A DNA stretch of 64,000 nucleotides from Eucalyptus grandis (GCF_016545825.1 NC_052614.1:41014072-41078071), one strand, 5' to 3'; shown: positions 11,605 through 24,164, counted from the stretch's first letter. Program-made: numbers and translations. Notes: generated by a model not told the origin, from the sequence alone.

Positions 11605-12652
11605 AGTGCCTTAACTTTGCACAAAAGGACACTTAAGTGCCATAACTTACGAAAGGTACACTTAAGTGTCAAAATCGGAGTAAAAGGAATCACTTGAGTG
11701 CCAATCCGACTAAAGTCCGGCCAAACGTCGACGTGGCATTTTTCCGACGAACCGAGCTCAAAATGACGCCGTTTTGCATGCTGACGTAGCCAAATAATGC
11801 AAAAACGGCGTCGTTTTGGGCTGATGTGGTAAAAAAAAATTAAAAAATTAATTAAATTAAATTAAAAATTAAATTTAGTTAAAATATTAAAAAATTAATA
11901 ATTTAAAAAATTTAAAAAATTTAAAAAAGGAAAGGGGGAGGCGATTGAGGGATCAACCCTTAGCCGCCGCCGCCGCCGCCGGGAAGGGCCGGCGACGGCG
12001 GGGGGGAGGGTCGGCCGGGTCGCTGGGCCCGGCCGGGGGCCGGCGACCCCCCGCCTGGCGGCGAGGGCTCACGAGCCCTCGCCCCGGATCGGGGAGGGTC
12101 GCAGCCCCTCGCCGGATCTAGGCGAGGGCCACGAGCCCTCGCCACTAGCCACAGATCTGAGGGTCGCGGCCCTCGCCTAGATCCAACGAGGGCTCGCAAG
12201 CCCTCGCCGCCGATCGCCCGAGGTCGCCGGGCCCCGCCGTTGCCGCCCTTCCCGCGGCGGCTAGAGCTAATCTCTCAGCTGCCTCCCCCTTTCCTTTTTT
12301 TTTTTTAAAATTTTTAATTATTATTTTTTAAATATTTCAACAAAATTTAATTTTAAAATTATTTTTTTAAATATTTTAAGCAAATTTAATTTTTAATTTA
12401 ATTAATTAATTTTTTATTATTTTTTTACCACGTCAACCCAAAACGACGCCGTTTTTGCATTATTTGGCAACGTCGCATGCAAAACGACATCATTTTGGGC
12501 GCGCTTTGCCGGAAAAATGCCACGTCGGCGTTTTGGCTGGATTTTGGTTGAAGTGGCACTTAAGTGATCCGTTTTTCTTCAAATGTGGCACTTAAGTGTA
12601 CCTTTCGTAAGTTATGGCACTTAAGTGTCCCTTTGGGCAAAATTATGGCACT
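11605..12652. mobile_element. Foldback/long-TIR element with GC-rich core
   Basis: The two arms, each over 300 bp, are inverted copies. The left arm runs agtgccttaactttgc...cacttaagtgccataactta...aaacggcgtcgttttggg, and the reverse complement of 12652 inward reads the same with few changes. Arms contain palindromic cacttaagtg words at intervals. The core (about 11935-12285) is strongly GC-rich with repeated gcgagggct/agccctcgcc words that are themselves self-complementary, so the whole element can fold into a single hairpin. The 79-codon minus-strand frame in the core is low-complexity and not a gene. A clear target-site duplication was not found. Mutator-like non-autonomous origin is possible but unproven. 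Confidence 0.8.
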
Positions 12653-13796
12653 TGAAGCATTCTTTTGCCCCGAATGGAAGTAGGCCCGCTTGCTGTCTTT
12701 AGATGTCCTCTCCTTTTATAGGAGAAACAAGACAGAAATATGAACTCATTAAATGGCAGCACAAGCGCCCACAATCAGCACCGACGTCCACCAAATTTAT
12801 GTGCCTGCATGCACATGCATGTGCGTGCATTAATGAGGGGAAGAAAACTATAGACGTTCTTGCACTGGGTCCTTCCTTCCTCTCTCTCCAATTATCAACA
12901 AAGACAAAAGAAGGGGAGGGGAGAAAGCAACGCAGATGTAGCAAAAGTCAAGAAGATTAATAAACAAATGAAGAAAATATGTTCTTCATTTAATTCTGCA
13001 CGTTCAGCCATGAGAAGAATTTCTAAAGCTGGATAATTTTCTCGTCTGCTCAGAACACGCGCCGTTTCTCATTAAGTGCTCCGCAGACATGCTCCCTCAT
13101 TTCGGCATGCCGATAAATAATGCGTGTGCGAATCGGGTATCGTGTATCGACTCAAACTCAATATATATTTTAACAGTTATCAATTACTATACAATGGTAC
13201 CCATATCATCATCCTCTATATGCGACTAACTCTAATATCCATAAGCACTTTAATTGATAATTCTGTTAGACTCCCAATTCTCCAAAATCTACCCAAGAGT
13301 CCATTGATTGATGAAAATGTTTCTCGAGAGAACCGAGCGAAAAATTCAGAGTCTTGCAACTAATAAGAGGCGAGCGGATTTGTTCATTCAATGGAGGGGC
13401 GAGGGCGACGGGGACTGCGAGAAGTTGCTTGCGAAGGAAATTGATCATCTCTAGTGTGATTGCAAATGAGAGGAACTGCAAGCTTGGCCTTCATTATATT
13501 CATAAATCTCTGGTTTGCAAAAGTAAGGTAGACTATTATGCCTTATTTGGATTTCTAATCGATCCATAAAATATTGGTGGCAACTTTAAAGAAAAAATAC
13601 TTGGAAATTCAATCAAGAACTCAAATTGCGGTTGAATGGGCTTGGGAGAGCCTGGGTGAAACGTAAGCATTGCCTTGTAAGAGAGTCTATCGTTCCTGCT
13701 CAGTAATCCGTTAGCTTTCCCCATGTGGTTCACCTCGAGAAAGGTTGCGATACCTAAGTTTAAAAAGCTCTCCACAGTAGCTGATTTCCTACTATG
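12653..13796. other. Intergenic, no gene
   Basis: The first part (12660-12720) continues the sequence interrupted by the foldback element (gagac...ccgaatggaagtaggccc...ccttttatagg). The rest has short frames on both strands (12699-12960, 13266-13799) with no domain, repeat or codon signal. A run of alternating tgcatgcacatgcatgtgcgtgc lies at 12804-12829. Nothing else is supported. Confidence 0.4.
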
Positions 13797-13920
13797 CATG
13801 ATGCAAGAGGCTTAGCTGGTAGGCAATGTCAATTATATTTTTCTCCTTAAAGCTGACATATCAATGCCCAATACTAATGAATGGGTACATCATGTGACAC
13901 ATTAGTATTTTGACAATTCT
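13797..13920 (+). repeat. Direct repeat, right member (pairs with 11082-11205)
   Basis: Same ~125-bp unit as the left member, diverging at both ends at matching points. The stretch from here to about 14211 is AT-rich with nothing recognisable. Confidence 0.65.
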
Positions 13921-14211
13921 AGATGATCTTCCAATTAGTTTGGTGTATGTTCTAGAATTAGTGTGCATCTTTGCTCATCTTTGATTGTTGTGTGGATATG
14001 ATGCAATGGAGCATGTGCTAGTTAGTCCGATAATCAAGACCTATATTTCTTTTAACCTAGGTTTGCGTTTTCGATTTTATCTGCGACATTGATGTGTCTA
14101 TTGAGATGTGCACATTATTGGTTATATGGCTAATCACAATATGGATCAATGACTCTAGAGTGCACTGCTCGTTAAAAATGAATATAAATAATGTAAAATT
14201 GTGGAGAGTAG

Positions 14212-15475
14212 GCACCATATTTGATTCTTATTTTCCTTGAAGCACCTGTCTCGTTTGGCACTTGGATGAGATTATGGGTCGATGTCCTTGTCAACTTAGC
14301 CAGCATAACTTTCGATCCACGAACTTGTGGTCATTGAGTTAGATTTTGACTAAATATGTGTTATTTTCATGGAATTATGAAATTTGATGGGCACTTCAGA
14401 ATAGTAAGCGTAATTCGCAGAAGACAAGGATGCGTAAATTTCTGATTGGGTTGGGTTGGACATTTAGGTCCAAATGGAGGAACTTGCCCGCTAAAACCAT
14501 CATGGGGGTGTTATCAAGTCATAAAGTCTAAACCTATATTAAGAAGTGAAGTGAAAGGTTGCTACATAGGCTTTGAGTGCTATTTGGGCAAGTTTTGACG
14601 TTCTCCATAAAAGAAGACTTCATTTTACTCTTTGCAAAGGTTGATGACTCAATTGGGTCATCAATTAATCAAGACTCAAATGTATTTTGTGCAAAGATTT
14701 AAGATTTCTTATGCACTTTTGCTATTATGTTAGTGTAGGGGGATTTTCTTCTAGGTGGTGATTTATTTTTCAAACTATCATACTTTAACCACCTTAAGAT
14801 TTCTATACATATTGGCTTGGAAGAGAGGAAGGAGGATGATTTTACCAAAAAAGTTCATTTTTAATTTGAATAAGATCATTGCGGTTGAATTATAAATTAG
14901 TAAAGGAAATTTTGAGGCTTATATCGTCATTTAGCTGAATCCATTTGGCAAAATAATACGAGTCTATTCTCCAATTCTTCTTTCCTTTTCAATATTGTAT
15001 GAGTAAGAATTGGGCAAGAAGAAAGCCACGAACCATCTTTTCTTTTTTCTTTTTTTTTTTTTTGGACTTTCTTTGTAGAGCAACTTTTAACTTTTTTTTT
15101 TTTTTTTGCCACACAGAGTAATATAAAGTCATTGACCATAGTTGAACCTCAATAATCTAGACCAATTCATACGAAAGAGTCAATCTTGAAATTTATCGCT
15201 CAATGCCTTAACATTTGAGATTTCACTAAATATCTTCATCTATCGAAAACCTTATGTGATGGTACATGGGGATTTTGTTGGACATCCTAGTAATATTTCT
15301 TGTTTGGCATGTGAAGGTATTTGTCCATGCAAAATATACAAGAGTTTGGAAATGAAAGCTTACTATTGCCCTACTGATGAGTTTAATTGGGAGCCATGCT
15401 CGTTATTTTTGAAAATGATGTCTTATTTGATATGTGTGACACGAGGCAAGTAACGTTCATCATGGGAAGTAATTG
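14212..15475 (+). repeat. Tandem segmental duplication, copy A (1.26 kb)
   Basis: Copy A begins at ccatatttgattcttattttc and ends near catgggaagtaattgaag. It is colinear with 15509-17426 throughout. Shared landmarks include gggtcgatgtccttgtca, gtgatataaagtcattgacc-type words and ggcatgtgaaggtatttgtcc. It contains one copy of the ~160-bp unit that is multiplied in copy B (14995-15180). Short frames such as 15256-15453 (65 codons) are broken in copy B, so coding function is unlikely. Confidence 0.8.
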
Positions 15476-15508
15476 AAGCACTGTATTGTTCAGCCATGAC
15501 ATCGGTTA

Positions 15509-17426
15509 TACCATATTTATGATATTAGTTTCTTATTTTCCTTGAAGAACCTATCTCTTTTGGCGTTTGGATGAAATAATGGGTCGATGTCCTTGTCAGC
15601 TTGGCCAGCATAACTTTCAATCTACTTGAACTTGTGGCCGCTAAGTTAGATTTGACTAAATATGTATTCTTTTCATGGATTATGAAATTTGACGGGCACT
15701 CCAGCATAGTAAGCTTAATTCACGGCAGACAAGGATGCGTAAATTTCTTGGTTGGGTTGAATATTCAAGTCCAAATGGAGGAAAATGCCCGTTAAAACCA
15801 TTATGTGGGTGGTTGTCAAGTCATAAAGTCTAAACCTATATTATGAAGCGAAATTAAAGGTTGTCGCATAACCTTCGAGTGCTATTTGGGCAAGTCTCGA
15901 CCTTCTCTTTGGAAAATGACTTGATTTTACTCTTTGCAAAGGTTAATGACTCAATTGGGTCAACAAGTAATTAGGACTCAAATGCAATTTGTGCAAAGAT
16001 TTATGACTTCTAGTGCGCATGTGTTGCTAAGTTGGTGTTGAGGGATTTTTCAAATTATTGTACTTAAAATACCTTAAGAATTCTATACAGATTGGCTCAG
16101 AAAAGAGGAGGGAGGATGATTTTACCAAATAATTAATTTTTAACTTGAATATAGGTATTTGTGGTTGAATTATAAATCAATAAAGGAGATTTTGAGGCTT
16201 ATATTGTCATTCAACTGAATCTTTTTGAGAAACTACATTAATCTACCTTTCAAGTTCTTTTCTTTCAAATATTGTAAGATTATAATTGGGCAAGTAGAAA
16301 GTCACAAACCATCTTTTCTTTCTTTTGAGGTTTCTTTTTAGTGCAAGTCACAAACCATCTTTTCTTTCTTTGGAGGTTTCTTTTTAGTGCAACTTTTTAC
16401 TTTTTTTTTTTTTCTATTTGCCACATAGAGTGATATAAAGCCATCATCCAAACCAATTCATGCGAAAGAGTAAGAATTTGGCAAGAAGAAAGCCACTAAC
16501 CATCTTTTCTTTCTTTTGAGGTTTCTTTTTAGAGCAACTTTTTACTTCTTTTTTTTTTTATTTGCAACATAGAGTGATATAAAGTCATTGACCGTGATTG
16601 AACCTCAATCATCCAAACCAATTCGTGCGAAAGAGTAAGAATTTGGCAAGAAGAAAGCCACTAACCATCTTTTCTTTCTTTTGGGGTTTCTTTTTAGAGC
16701 AACTTTTTACTTTTTTTCTATTTGCGATAGAGTGATATAAAGTCATTGACTATGGTTGAACCTCAATCATCCAAACCAATTCATACGAAAGAGTAAGAAT
16801 TGGGCAAGAAGAAAGCCACTAACCATCTTCTTCTTTTTTTTTTCTTTTGGAGTTTCTTTTTAGAGCAACTTTTTACTTTTTTTTTTCTCTTTTTGTCACA
16901 CAAAGTGATATAAAGTTATTGACCGTGGTTGAACCTCAATCATCCAAACCAATTCATACGAAAGAGTAAGAATTGGGCAAGAAGAAGGCCACTAACCATC
17001 TTTTCTTTCCTTTTGGAGTTTCTTTTTAGAGCTACTTTTTAGTTTTTTTCTTTTTGCCACATAGAGTAATATAAAGTCATTGACCATGGTTGAACCTCAA
17101 TCATTCGGACCAATTCATACGAAAGAGTCAATCTTGAAATTTATTGCTTGATGCCTTAACACTTGAGATTTCACTAAATATCCTCATATATTGGAAACCT
17201 TTATGTGATGGGACATGTAGATTTTGTTGGACATACTAATAATAATTCTCATTTGGCAAGTGATGGTATTTGTCCATGCAAAATATACAAGAGTTTTGAA
17301 ATGTAAGGTTACTATTGCCCCACTGATGACTTTAATGGGGAGACATGCCCGTCTTTTAAAAAATGATGTCTTATTTGATATGTGTAATGCAAATCAAGCA
17401 ACATTCATCGTGGGAAGTAATTGAAA
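15509..17426 (+). repeat. Tandem segmental duplication, copy B (1.92 kb, internally expanded)
   Basis: Colinear with copy A but about 650 bp longer, because the internal ~160-bp unit is present about five times instead of once. Flanking parts align at roughly 85% identity by eye. No coding region survives in both copies. Confidence 0.8.
16271..17127 (+). repeat. Minisatellite-like array, ~160-bp unit, five copies
   Basis: Units begin at taagaattkggcaagaagaaagcc: 16471-16635 (165 bp), 16636-16793 (158), 16794-16966 (173) and 16967-17127 (161). A diverged first unit at about 16271-16470 carries its own 47-bp internal duplication (tcacaaaccatcttttcttt repeated). Length differences come mostly from the poly-T tracts. 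A single orphan unit sits in duplication copy A at 14995-15180. Confidence 0.85.
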
Positions 17427-17429
17427 TGA

Positions 17430-19640
17430 TAGTTCGAACACTTAAAGAAAAAAGTTATATGACTTGTGCATAGGTTTTCACAGGCACACTTATTGACAGC
17501 TATTTTCATTGTGATCAACGTAAGTGACCAACACCTTCTAAGACTTGATATTACCTGTAATCAAGTTGTGTTCATTATTATCAGACTATGTCAAATTGTG
17601 TGGAATGAATTGTGATTATTGACACCTAAATTTTGATAGGCTTGTTAGGGTTAAATTACAAAGGATTAATTTTTAGCCCCTAAACAAGAAGAATTTCCAT
17701 TAAATTACATAGCATGTAGGCGTTAGGATAATTTTCATCAATGGTGATAAATTTTACTAATTTCGTAAAAAAGGATAAAAAATTCAAAAATAAAAAAATT
17801 AATTAATTAAATCATAATAAAAATAAATATAGCAACCCTAAGGAGAGGGCCGGACCTAACTCAGCACGGGCCGGCCCACTTCCATCCCTCCCTGGCCCGG
17901 CCCGTGGCTCATCTCTTTCCTCTCTCTTCTCCCTCTTCGCTCGACCGTGCGAGGGACCGCGGCTTAAGGCGGAGGACTGGCTGGGGCTCCAAGGAACAAC
18001 GGAAGGGAAGCTTCGGCCCATTTGACAACTCAAGGTTGTCGGTCAGGTTGAGGAGCTCAGGGCAGCAGTCGGCAGCAGAGTAAGGAGGAAAGAAAGGGAC
18101 CGCCGGCGCACCCCACGGACTGCCGTTCGCGCAAGAGACCGTTTGGCAAGTTAATTTGTGGAGGAACGGGCTATAAAATGGAGATCAGTTCGGGGAGAGA
18201 GAGGGGTCCGACGGTGAGAAATTGAGGAAGGGTTCGCGTAGGTTTCCTTTGTTGCTCCGGTCTAAGTCCGCATTTCCCCGAGGATCTTGGTTCGGCGACA
18301 CCAAGGCAGCTAGCCGTAGCCCCACTCGTTTCGGGCTAGTCCTTTGACCGCCGTCGCCGAGCCGGGTAGGGACTCGCGGCCGGTACCTCTTTTTTATACC
18401 CTGTTTTCCCTTGTCTTGGACAGCAGGGGCAGAGACTCGCCGACGCTCACTTACACTCTGTTTCGAGCGTCGGCGAGCCTTGCTCAGTCTCGGTGATGTG
18501 TTTATTTACTGATTTGTGCTGAATGTCGTTGCAAGCTCGAGCCTCAATCGCCTCGGTTACGGTGCCCACCACATGCTCGAAGAAATGCTTGAACCAAACT
18601 TGTGCAAACCCGTCTCTGTATTGTGTACCCGAACTGACTGCCATATGTTTGTCAAAATGCCTAAACCAAGCTAGCATAGTCCATTCCGAATCTGAGCTAC
18701 TCTGAACTCACATAAGCCTGTTTGTGTTCATTAAAGGAGGCCTCCCGTTGACTACCAAGCATGTTCCCCATCGGAATCAACGGGTTGGTGACATTGGATG
18801 TGCACATTTTCTTTGTTTCCCGGTTGTTGATGTGTTATAGCTGTGATGTTGGCCTTTCCTTTTGGTGAATATTTGTGAAGACATGAAACGAAGATTCCTG
18901 GTGAATGATAGTTCCTTATGATGTTTGACTGGATTTTTGACATCATCGTATTCGTGTTCGAGAGTGGCTGGTGGCCGGCGGTGGCCGTTGGTTCTGCACC
19001 GGCGGCATCGGTCCGGTGAATACGTGTGTTGCTCACTGTGGTAGGACTAGGAGGTGCGATGGTCTGGAGTTTGTGGTTCTGGGCGTGCTCGAAGAAGAAG
19101 ACAGTGAGGGGGGAGAGTAGTGGAATTTGGGCTCATTTTAGATTTAGAGAGCCTTGGGCTTGAAGTTTTAATTTGGGTGAAGTTGGGCTTCGTTTTTACT
19201 ACAAGGGTATTGAGTGTTAGCTTTGATTAGGCTTGTTTGGGTTTATTTTTGGTTGAGTGGGCTTTGGGTTTTCGTCTTGTTGTGGCCAGATTGGGATTTT
19301 GTTTCATTGAGCCCATTCCTTTCTTTAGGCCTTGATGTCCATCGCCCAGTCTACAGAACAGCGGCCGCCCATGCTCGTCCATGGGCCCAGCCCGAACCCT
19401 ATTTTCGGATCAAAATTTGTTATTTTTATTTTACAATGAAATAAATAAATAAATAAATATTCCAAAAGTTTCCAAAACATTTCTTTTTTCTAGAAATCAA
19501 GAAAAAGCTTAAAAATTAATTTTGAATAGTTTTCTCTTAACAAGTACAAAAGCCTTGATAAAAAAACCCAAAAAATAAAAATAAAAATCTTTTGCTCAAA
19601 GTTGGATAAGCCCTTAAGCTTTACAATAGGGATTGAGTGT
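17430..19640 (+). other. GC-rich block with TATA-like motif, LTR- or promoter-like
   Basis: Within AT-rich DNA, 17840-19400 is sharply GC-rich. At 18170-18180 there is ctataaaatgg, followed by a GC-rich leader with repeated cgccg/gtcgg words and a short palindrome around 18435-18480 (actcgccgacgctc ... gagcgtcggcgag). This layout resembles the promoter and R region of a large LTR or the start of an unidentified transcription unit. No long ORF, PBS or matching second LTR was found. Confidence 0.3.
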
Positions 19641-22050
19641 TTTTGGAAGCAAATGTTTGCTTGTTATTTGCATATTTCCATTGTTCCAATGTGCCCTTTG
19701 ATGCATGGATTGTTGTTTTCTTAGCTTGGTTAGGAATTGATTCCTAGGATTCGTGAATGGTATAAAATACTGCATGAAGACTTCATTTGATGATTGGACA
19801 AGTATAGGTGCTGAAAGGGCACTAGTTGATTAATTAGTATAATCAAGTAACCAACCTTAGATTCTCTAATTTGTAGGAATAAAGTAATTCTCGCATTACT
19901 TTACTTGAGTATCTAATCAATCCATAAAAAATAGATAATTCACGATTCTTAAGTGAAAATACTTTGTATTTAAAAACTTGAACTATAAGTTGTGAATTGG
20001 TATGGGCTTCGAAGAGTACGAGCTAGGTTTAATCTTAGTAATCCATTACGAATTGGTATGGCCTTGACCCAAGTTGCGTAACAGTGACATTGACCTTGAT
20101 TTGAGAGAGAGGGGTTCGATGGTATTGGTGAGGAGGGTTCGATGGTATTGGTGAGGAGGTGGGTCCGGATGACGCTTAGGTGAGGGGTTTGTGCATGATG
20201 GCCGGTAGCGCTAGAAGGCTTGGAATATCTAAAGAGGGGCAATTTGACCTATCAATAAGATTTAGTCTTAAGATGGAAAGCAATATTTGGAGAAATAGGG
20301 ACATGGAGTTTGAGGTGGGAAGAGTCTTGAGCCTTTTCTTTAAAGACAAATAGGCATTAGTGATGGTGAAAAATGAGAAAATTACTTATTTCATGATATT
20401 TTCATGAAAAGAATCAACTATCGGGATTTTCTATTGGGAATTGATAATTGATATCGTAGAATTCTAAATATAATAGTCACATTGAGGGAAATTTTTTACG
20501 CCTCAATTATCTTTGGTAAGTGGATTAGCATACTATCTCCCATTCCAATTTCCTTTATTGCAAATCTCTGAACTTTGGCTGTAAATTGTGTTAATACAAG
20601 CAATGCACCCGATAAATGAAAGTACTGAAATATGTAGGGTATTCAATTTATCATTAAAAAAAAAAAAAATTTGTATTATCATCATAAATTTTAAGTTGTT
20701 GATTTTGTAACGACTGTCTAGATAAAAGAAGCCGAGTCTGATCAGTTTGTCGGAAACACATTCCCGCCATACCTTGGGCCTTCTAAAACCCAAACAAAAA
20801 AAAGTGTGCCGATATTCGGAAGCCACTTTTAATCAAAGGTTAATTGGGCTTTCCTCAAGCCCTAGCTCATTCCATGTACGTGAAATGGGTGTGCTATGAA
20901 CCTATGAATCCGATGTACATATATTCTAATAGCCAAAACTTCATATTCAAATCTACAATATATAAGTGAACTCATTGGATTTCAACCTTAAAACTTCACT
21001 TAAAAGTTTCATCCGCACCTAAACCTTCTGTTAAGATAAATTGTAATATTATGTTACGATATAATGGTCAATTAAACAATAATTATATCAAAAACTACTC
21101 CCACAAAGATCTCATATTCTAACTACATTAAAAACTACATGACCTCTGGGCTTTCGAACACCCTGCAAGCCCCTTGAACCTCCTAAATTTGGGCCTTTAA
21201 CCTGTGTAAAAAGCCCTAAACCACAACAGTTTACACCCTATTTGTAGGTTTCCGACGGATAACAAGTTTCCAAACTGTAGATTCCCCAATGCCCGGACAA
21301 ATTGCGCCAACCTTGGGGTTGATTTCTCTAATGTCAAAGCTAATTCATTGGGTATTCTCTGTCCGGCCATTTAAAACCATTTTCTTCTTTTTCGTTTCAT
21401 GCGCATAAGTATGTGTGCTTACACTATTTTGTTAGTGCGCGTGAGAAAGATTCGCATGAATTCATATGATTAAATTTGGGATGCATGGACATCGGCATAG
21501 ATAGGATCATGTGTGAGGGCATAAGTGTATATGGTCATGCGAATCTGTGTCCATTAGCAGATTAATGAACTCTATATGTGTGTAAATGGGAATGTGGGTG
21601 CATGTGCTTGAAATTCCGATTTTTGAAAGAATGTAGTCACTCAAATATACAATGTGTGATCTCATTATATGCACACTAAGACAGTATATAATGAACCAAC
21701 CTGCATCTTTTTTCCTCTTATATCAATGGAAATGTTTGGGCATTCTTTGAGCAACCAACTGATTTTCATCTGGTGTGATAATTTTCCCATTCCACACATA
21801 TTTGGTAATCTTTGAAAACAATTATGTCTATGCTCCAAGGTGATCCCAAAGGAATGTTGCGAGAGTGCTCATTTGAACCCATGTGTTCAATAAAAGACAA
21901 ACCCATGGACCGCTTGAAAAATTTACCTACTTCATTGAAGTAAGTCGACCATCAAATTGCTTCTCTATCTAGATACTAGTGATATCCGAATGCTCTGGCA
22001 CCTTCCTCTATGCACCAATCGAAATGATGTACCCATAAAACAACTCACTC
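19641..22050. other. Intergenic, no gene
   Basis: Ordinary AT-rich DNA. The only structure noted is a 24-bp tandem duplication at about 20108-20155 (gaggggttcgatggtattgg repeated). Short ORFs here have no recognisable features. Confidence 0.4.
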
Positions 22051-22107
22051 AACTACCGGCAACAACTTTTGCTCAAAAAAAAAAAAAAAAAACTACCGGC
22101 AACAACT
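22051..22107 (+). mobile_element. Minimal retroposition scar: poly-A insert between 17-bp direct repeats
   Basis: The 17-mer aactaccggcaacaact occurs at 22051-22067 and again at 22091-22107. Between the copies is only tttgctc followed by about 17 A residues. That is the structure expected of a target-primed reverse transcription event that kept little more than the poly-A tail (a severely 5'-truncated LINE or SINE). Confidence 0.65.
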
Positions 22108-24164
22108 CAATCGAGAGTAAGAAAAATCCAAATTGGTCGATGTATGTGGGGGCTTTGTCCCTGGTTGTTGACTTCCTAAATAGACCATCAACCTCCCAAT
22201 CGACAGTATTCTCGGATCATTCTTGTTACACTGTCGCTACGCTCACGTACCTACGTGAATGTAGAGCTTGAGCACTGACAGATTCGATAGTTTTTCCCAC
22301 TAATTAAAACCACCAGTGCCTTAAACAAGATCCGCAACCAACTCCGTTACGGTAATCAAAATCCCAAGGTCAAACGTTGTGATGCCATCAACGGCGACTC
22401 TCTCTTTGGTCGTCCTTTGCAACCTAAAACACGACAGAGACTTTTTGTGACAAGTCAACTGCCCCCTTCTTGCGAAAAGTCACTCTCCAAGCCTGGAAAA
22501 AACCAAGCTTAGCCAACGCATGGCTGGCGATGTGAAGGAAACGAAGCATTTTTAATAATTACTATGCGCTTGAAAAAAAAATTTAATTATTGGTGTATAA
22601 TGTATCCGGTATACAAAATTGTTTCTTCTGCACAATTAATGACGGATTAGGGGCTGGCGAGGGTCGTTACTCGCTCCAACTCCCAATGCTTGGTTCGTTT
22701 TGTTAGCAAATTTAAATGCCATAATCTACGAAGATTTCATGCGAATTTTCGTCTCCCCCACTGAGCTAGGGTTTTGCAAAACTCTTTTTTTCTCGCTCGC
22801 TCAATCTAAGATTTTATTCTTTCTAGTGCATGTGTGAGAGTGTTAAGCAATAGAAATCCCACATGGAGATGTAATATGAAATAATCGATATATCATAATT
22901 AGCTTATAACTTATTAGCTTAAATTTTTAAGTGAATATGAGTCCAATTGAACATGTTGATGGATCTGAACTTAGACTCTCTCTCTCCGAGTGAAGGTACC
23001 TAGCTTGTGCTTTGTTGACCCAATAAGTAATATTAGAGCTGATGGGCGATGCTAACCCACTTTTAATCTGTATCGGTGTCTAGTGATTATCTCAAGGAAG
23101 AAAAATCTCAGATGTAACTCCGATGGTGTCCCCTCACTTCCTGCCAAGCTTGGCTGGGTCGAGGCGATTAAGGTGGCGTATGAAGGGTGGATTTTTTTCT
23201 CACCAACATTTGCCAAACTTGGCTGGACCAAGGTGGAAAAAATTTCTATTTGAATAATATTGGTGCAAAACGATACCTAGATTAATAAGGAGCCAGCATA
23301 ACGCAAGAGGCTCACACGTGAGAACGTTAAGCAAAAGAAGTCTCTCATCTAAATATATTATAATTGTCCTATAATTCATTGTCTTAAATTTTTAAATGAA
23401 CGCGGTCTCTCTTGGTGATCTTTTTGGATGAAGGTATTAGGTTTTCACTACACATCTCTGTGCTCTATCATCTAAATATATTATAATAGGCCTATAATTC
23501 ATTGATTTAAATATTTAAATGAACACGATCTCTTTTGGTGATATTCTCAGGCGAAGGTATCGGGTTTTTACCACGCGTCTCTATGCTCTGTACATCACCG
23601 TGTGCGGGTCCTCTCATGCATGGCCATGAACTCATTTCATATGCATGGAATGTGGGGATAAGAACCGAGTCAATTCCGTGGGTTGCCGAATCTGATGGGT
23701 TTGTTAGGGCGGCATTGACCTTTGTCGTGCGTTAGGGGAAGGAGAGACTTTTTTGAGGGTTTTCCGCTCAGCTATTTTGTCTTTCATGCATGAATTTCAG
23801 TAGTTTATTATTATCCCATAGCTGTGCACTTACGACAGCAAAACTGAGACCATTTGGAAATAAAACTTTTCAAAGGCTGCTTATCCTCGAAGCAAGCAAT
23901 TCGCAAAAAAACATTTTCCTAATGATCCCACCATGCATTGGTACAAGTGACGATATTTCGTCCGCTCTTGGAACGATATGACGAGTCTTTTCTTCATTAG
24001 TTTTTCCGTGCTTGTTACGAAACGATTTACATAAATCCTTCGTTGGCTCTCTAGAGTCAATGCAGGCACCTATAAGGACCAGAGAGGCCCCTAATCAAAA
24101 TATTCAGATCCCTAGTCAGCCGCTCCATATTTTAGTCATCGGGAGTTATTAAATCGAACTAAGA
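22108..24164. other. Intergenic with degenerate dispersed repeats
   Basis: No gene. Contains a dispersed repeat at 22844-23040 (aatcccacatggagatg...gtccaattgaacatgttgatgg) that recurs in other forms at 44238-44460 and 44664-44790, probably an old LTR or short non-coding retroelement. It also contains the 123-bp tandem repeat listed separately. Short frames such as 21957-22271 and 23535-23735 have no recognisable content. Confidence 0.4.
23344..23590 (+). repeat. Two-copy tandem repeat, ~123-bp period
   Basis: catctaaatatattataat...cctataattcattg.ttaaat.tttaaatgaac.cg.tctctt at 23346 recurs at 23469, 123 bp later, and both copies continue into a similar ggygaaggtattrggttttyac block. It looks like a local duplication of part of a dispersed repeat. 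Confidence 0.65.

Noticed and set aside
11960..12199. 79-codon minus-strand ORF in the GC-rich core
   Set aside because: Low-complexity Arg/Pro/Gly product from self-complementary repeats inside the foldback element; open in several frames because of composition.
16271..17127. CRISPR-like array
   Set aside because: Plant nuclear DNA; repeats are long (about 160 bp), contiguous and diverged, with no spacer pattern.
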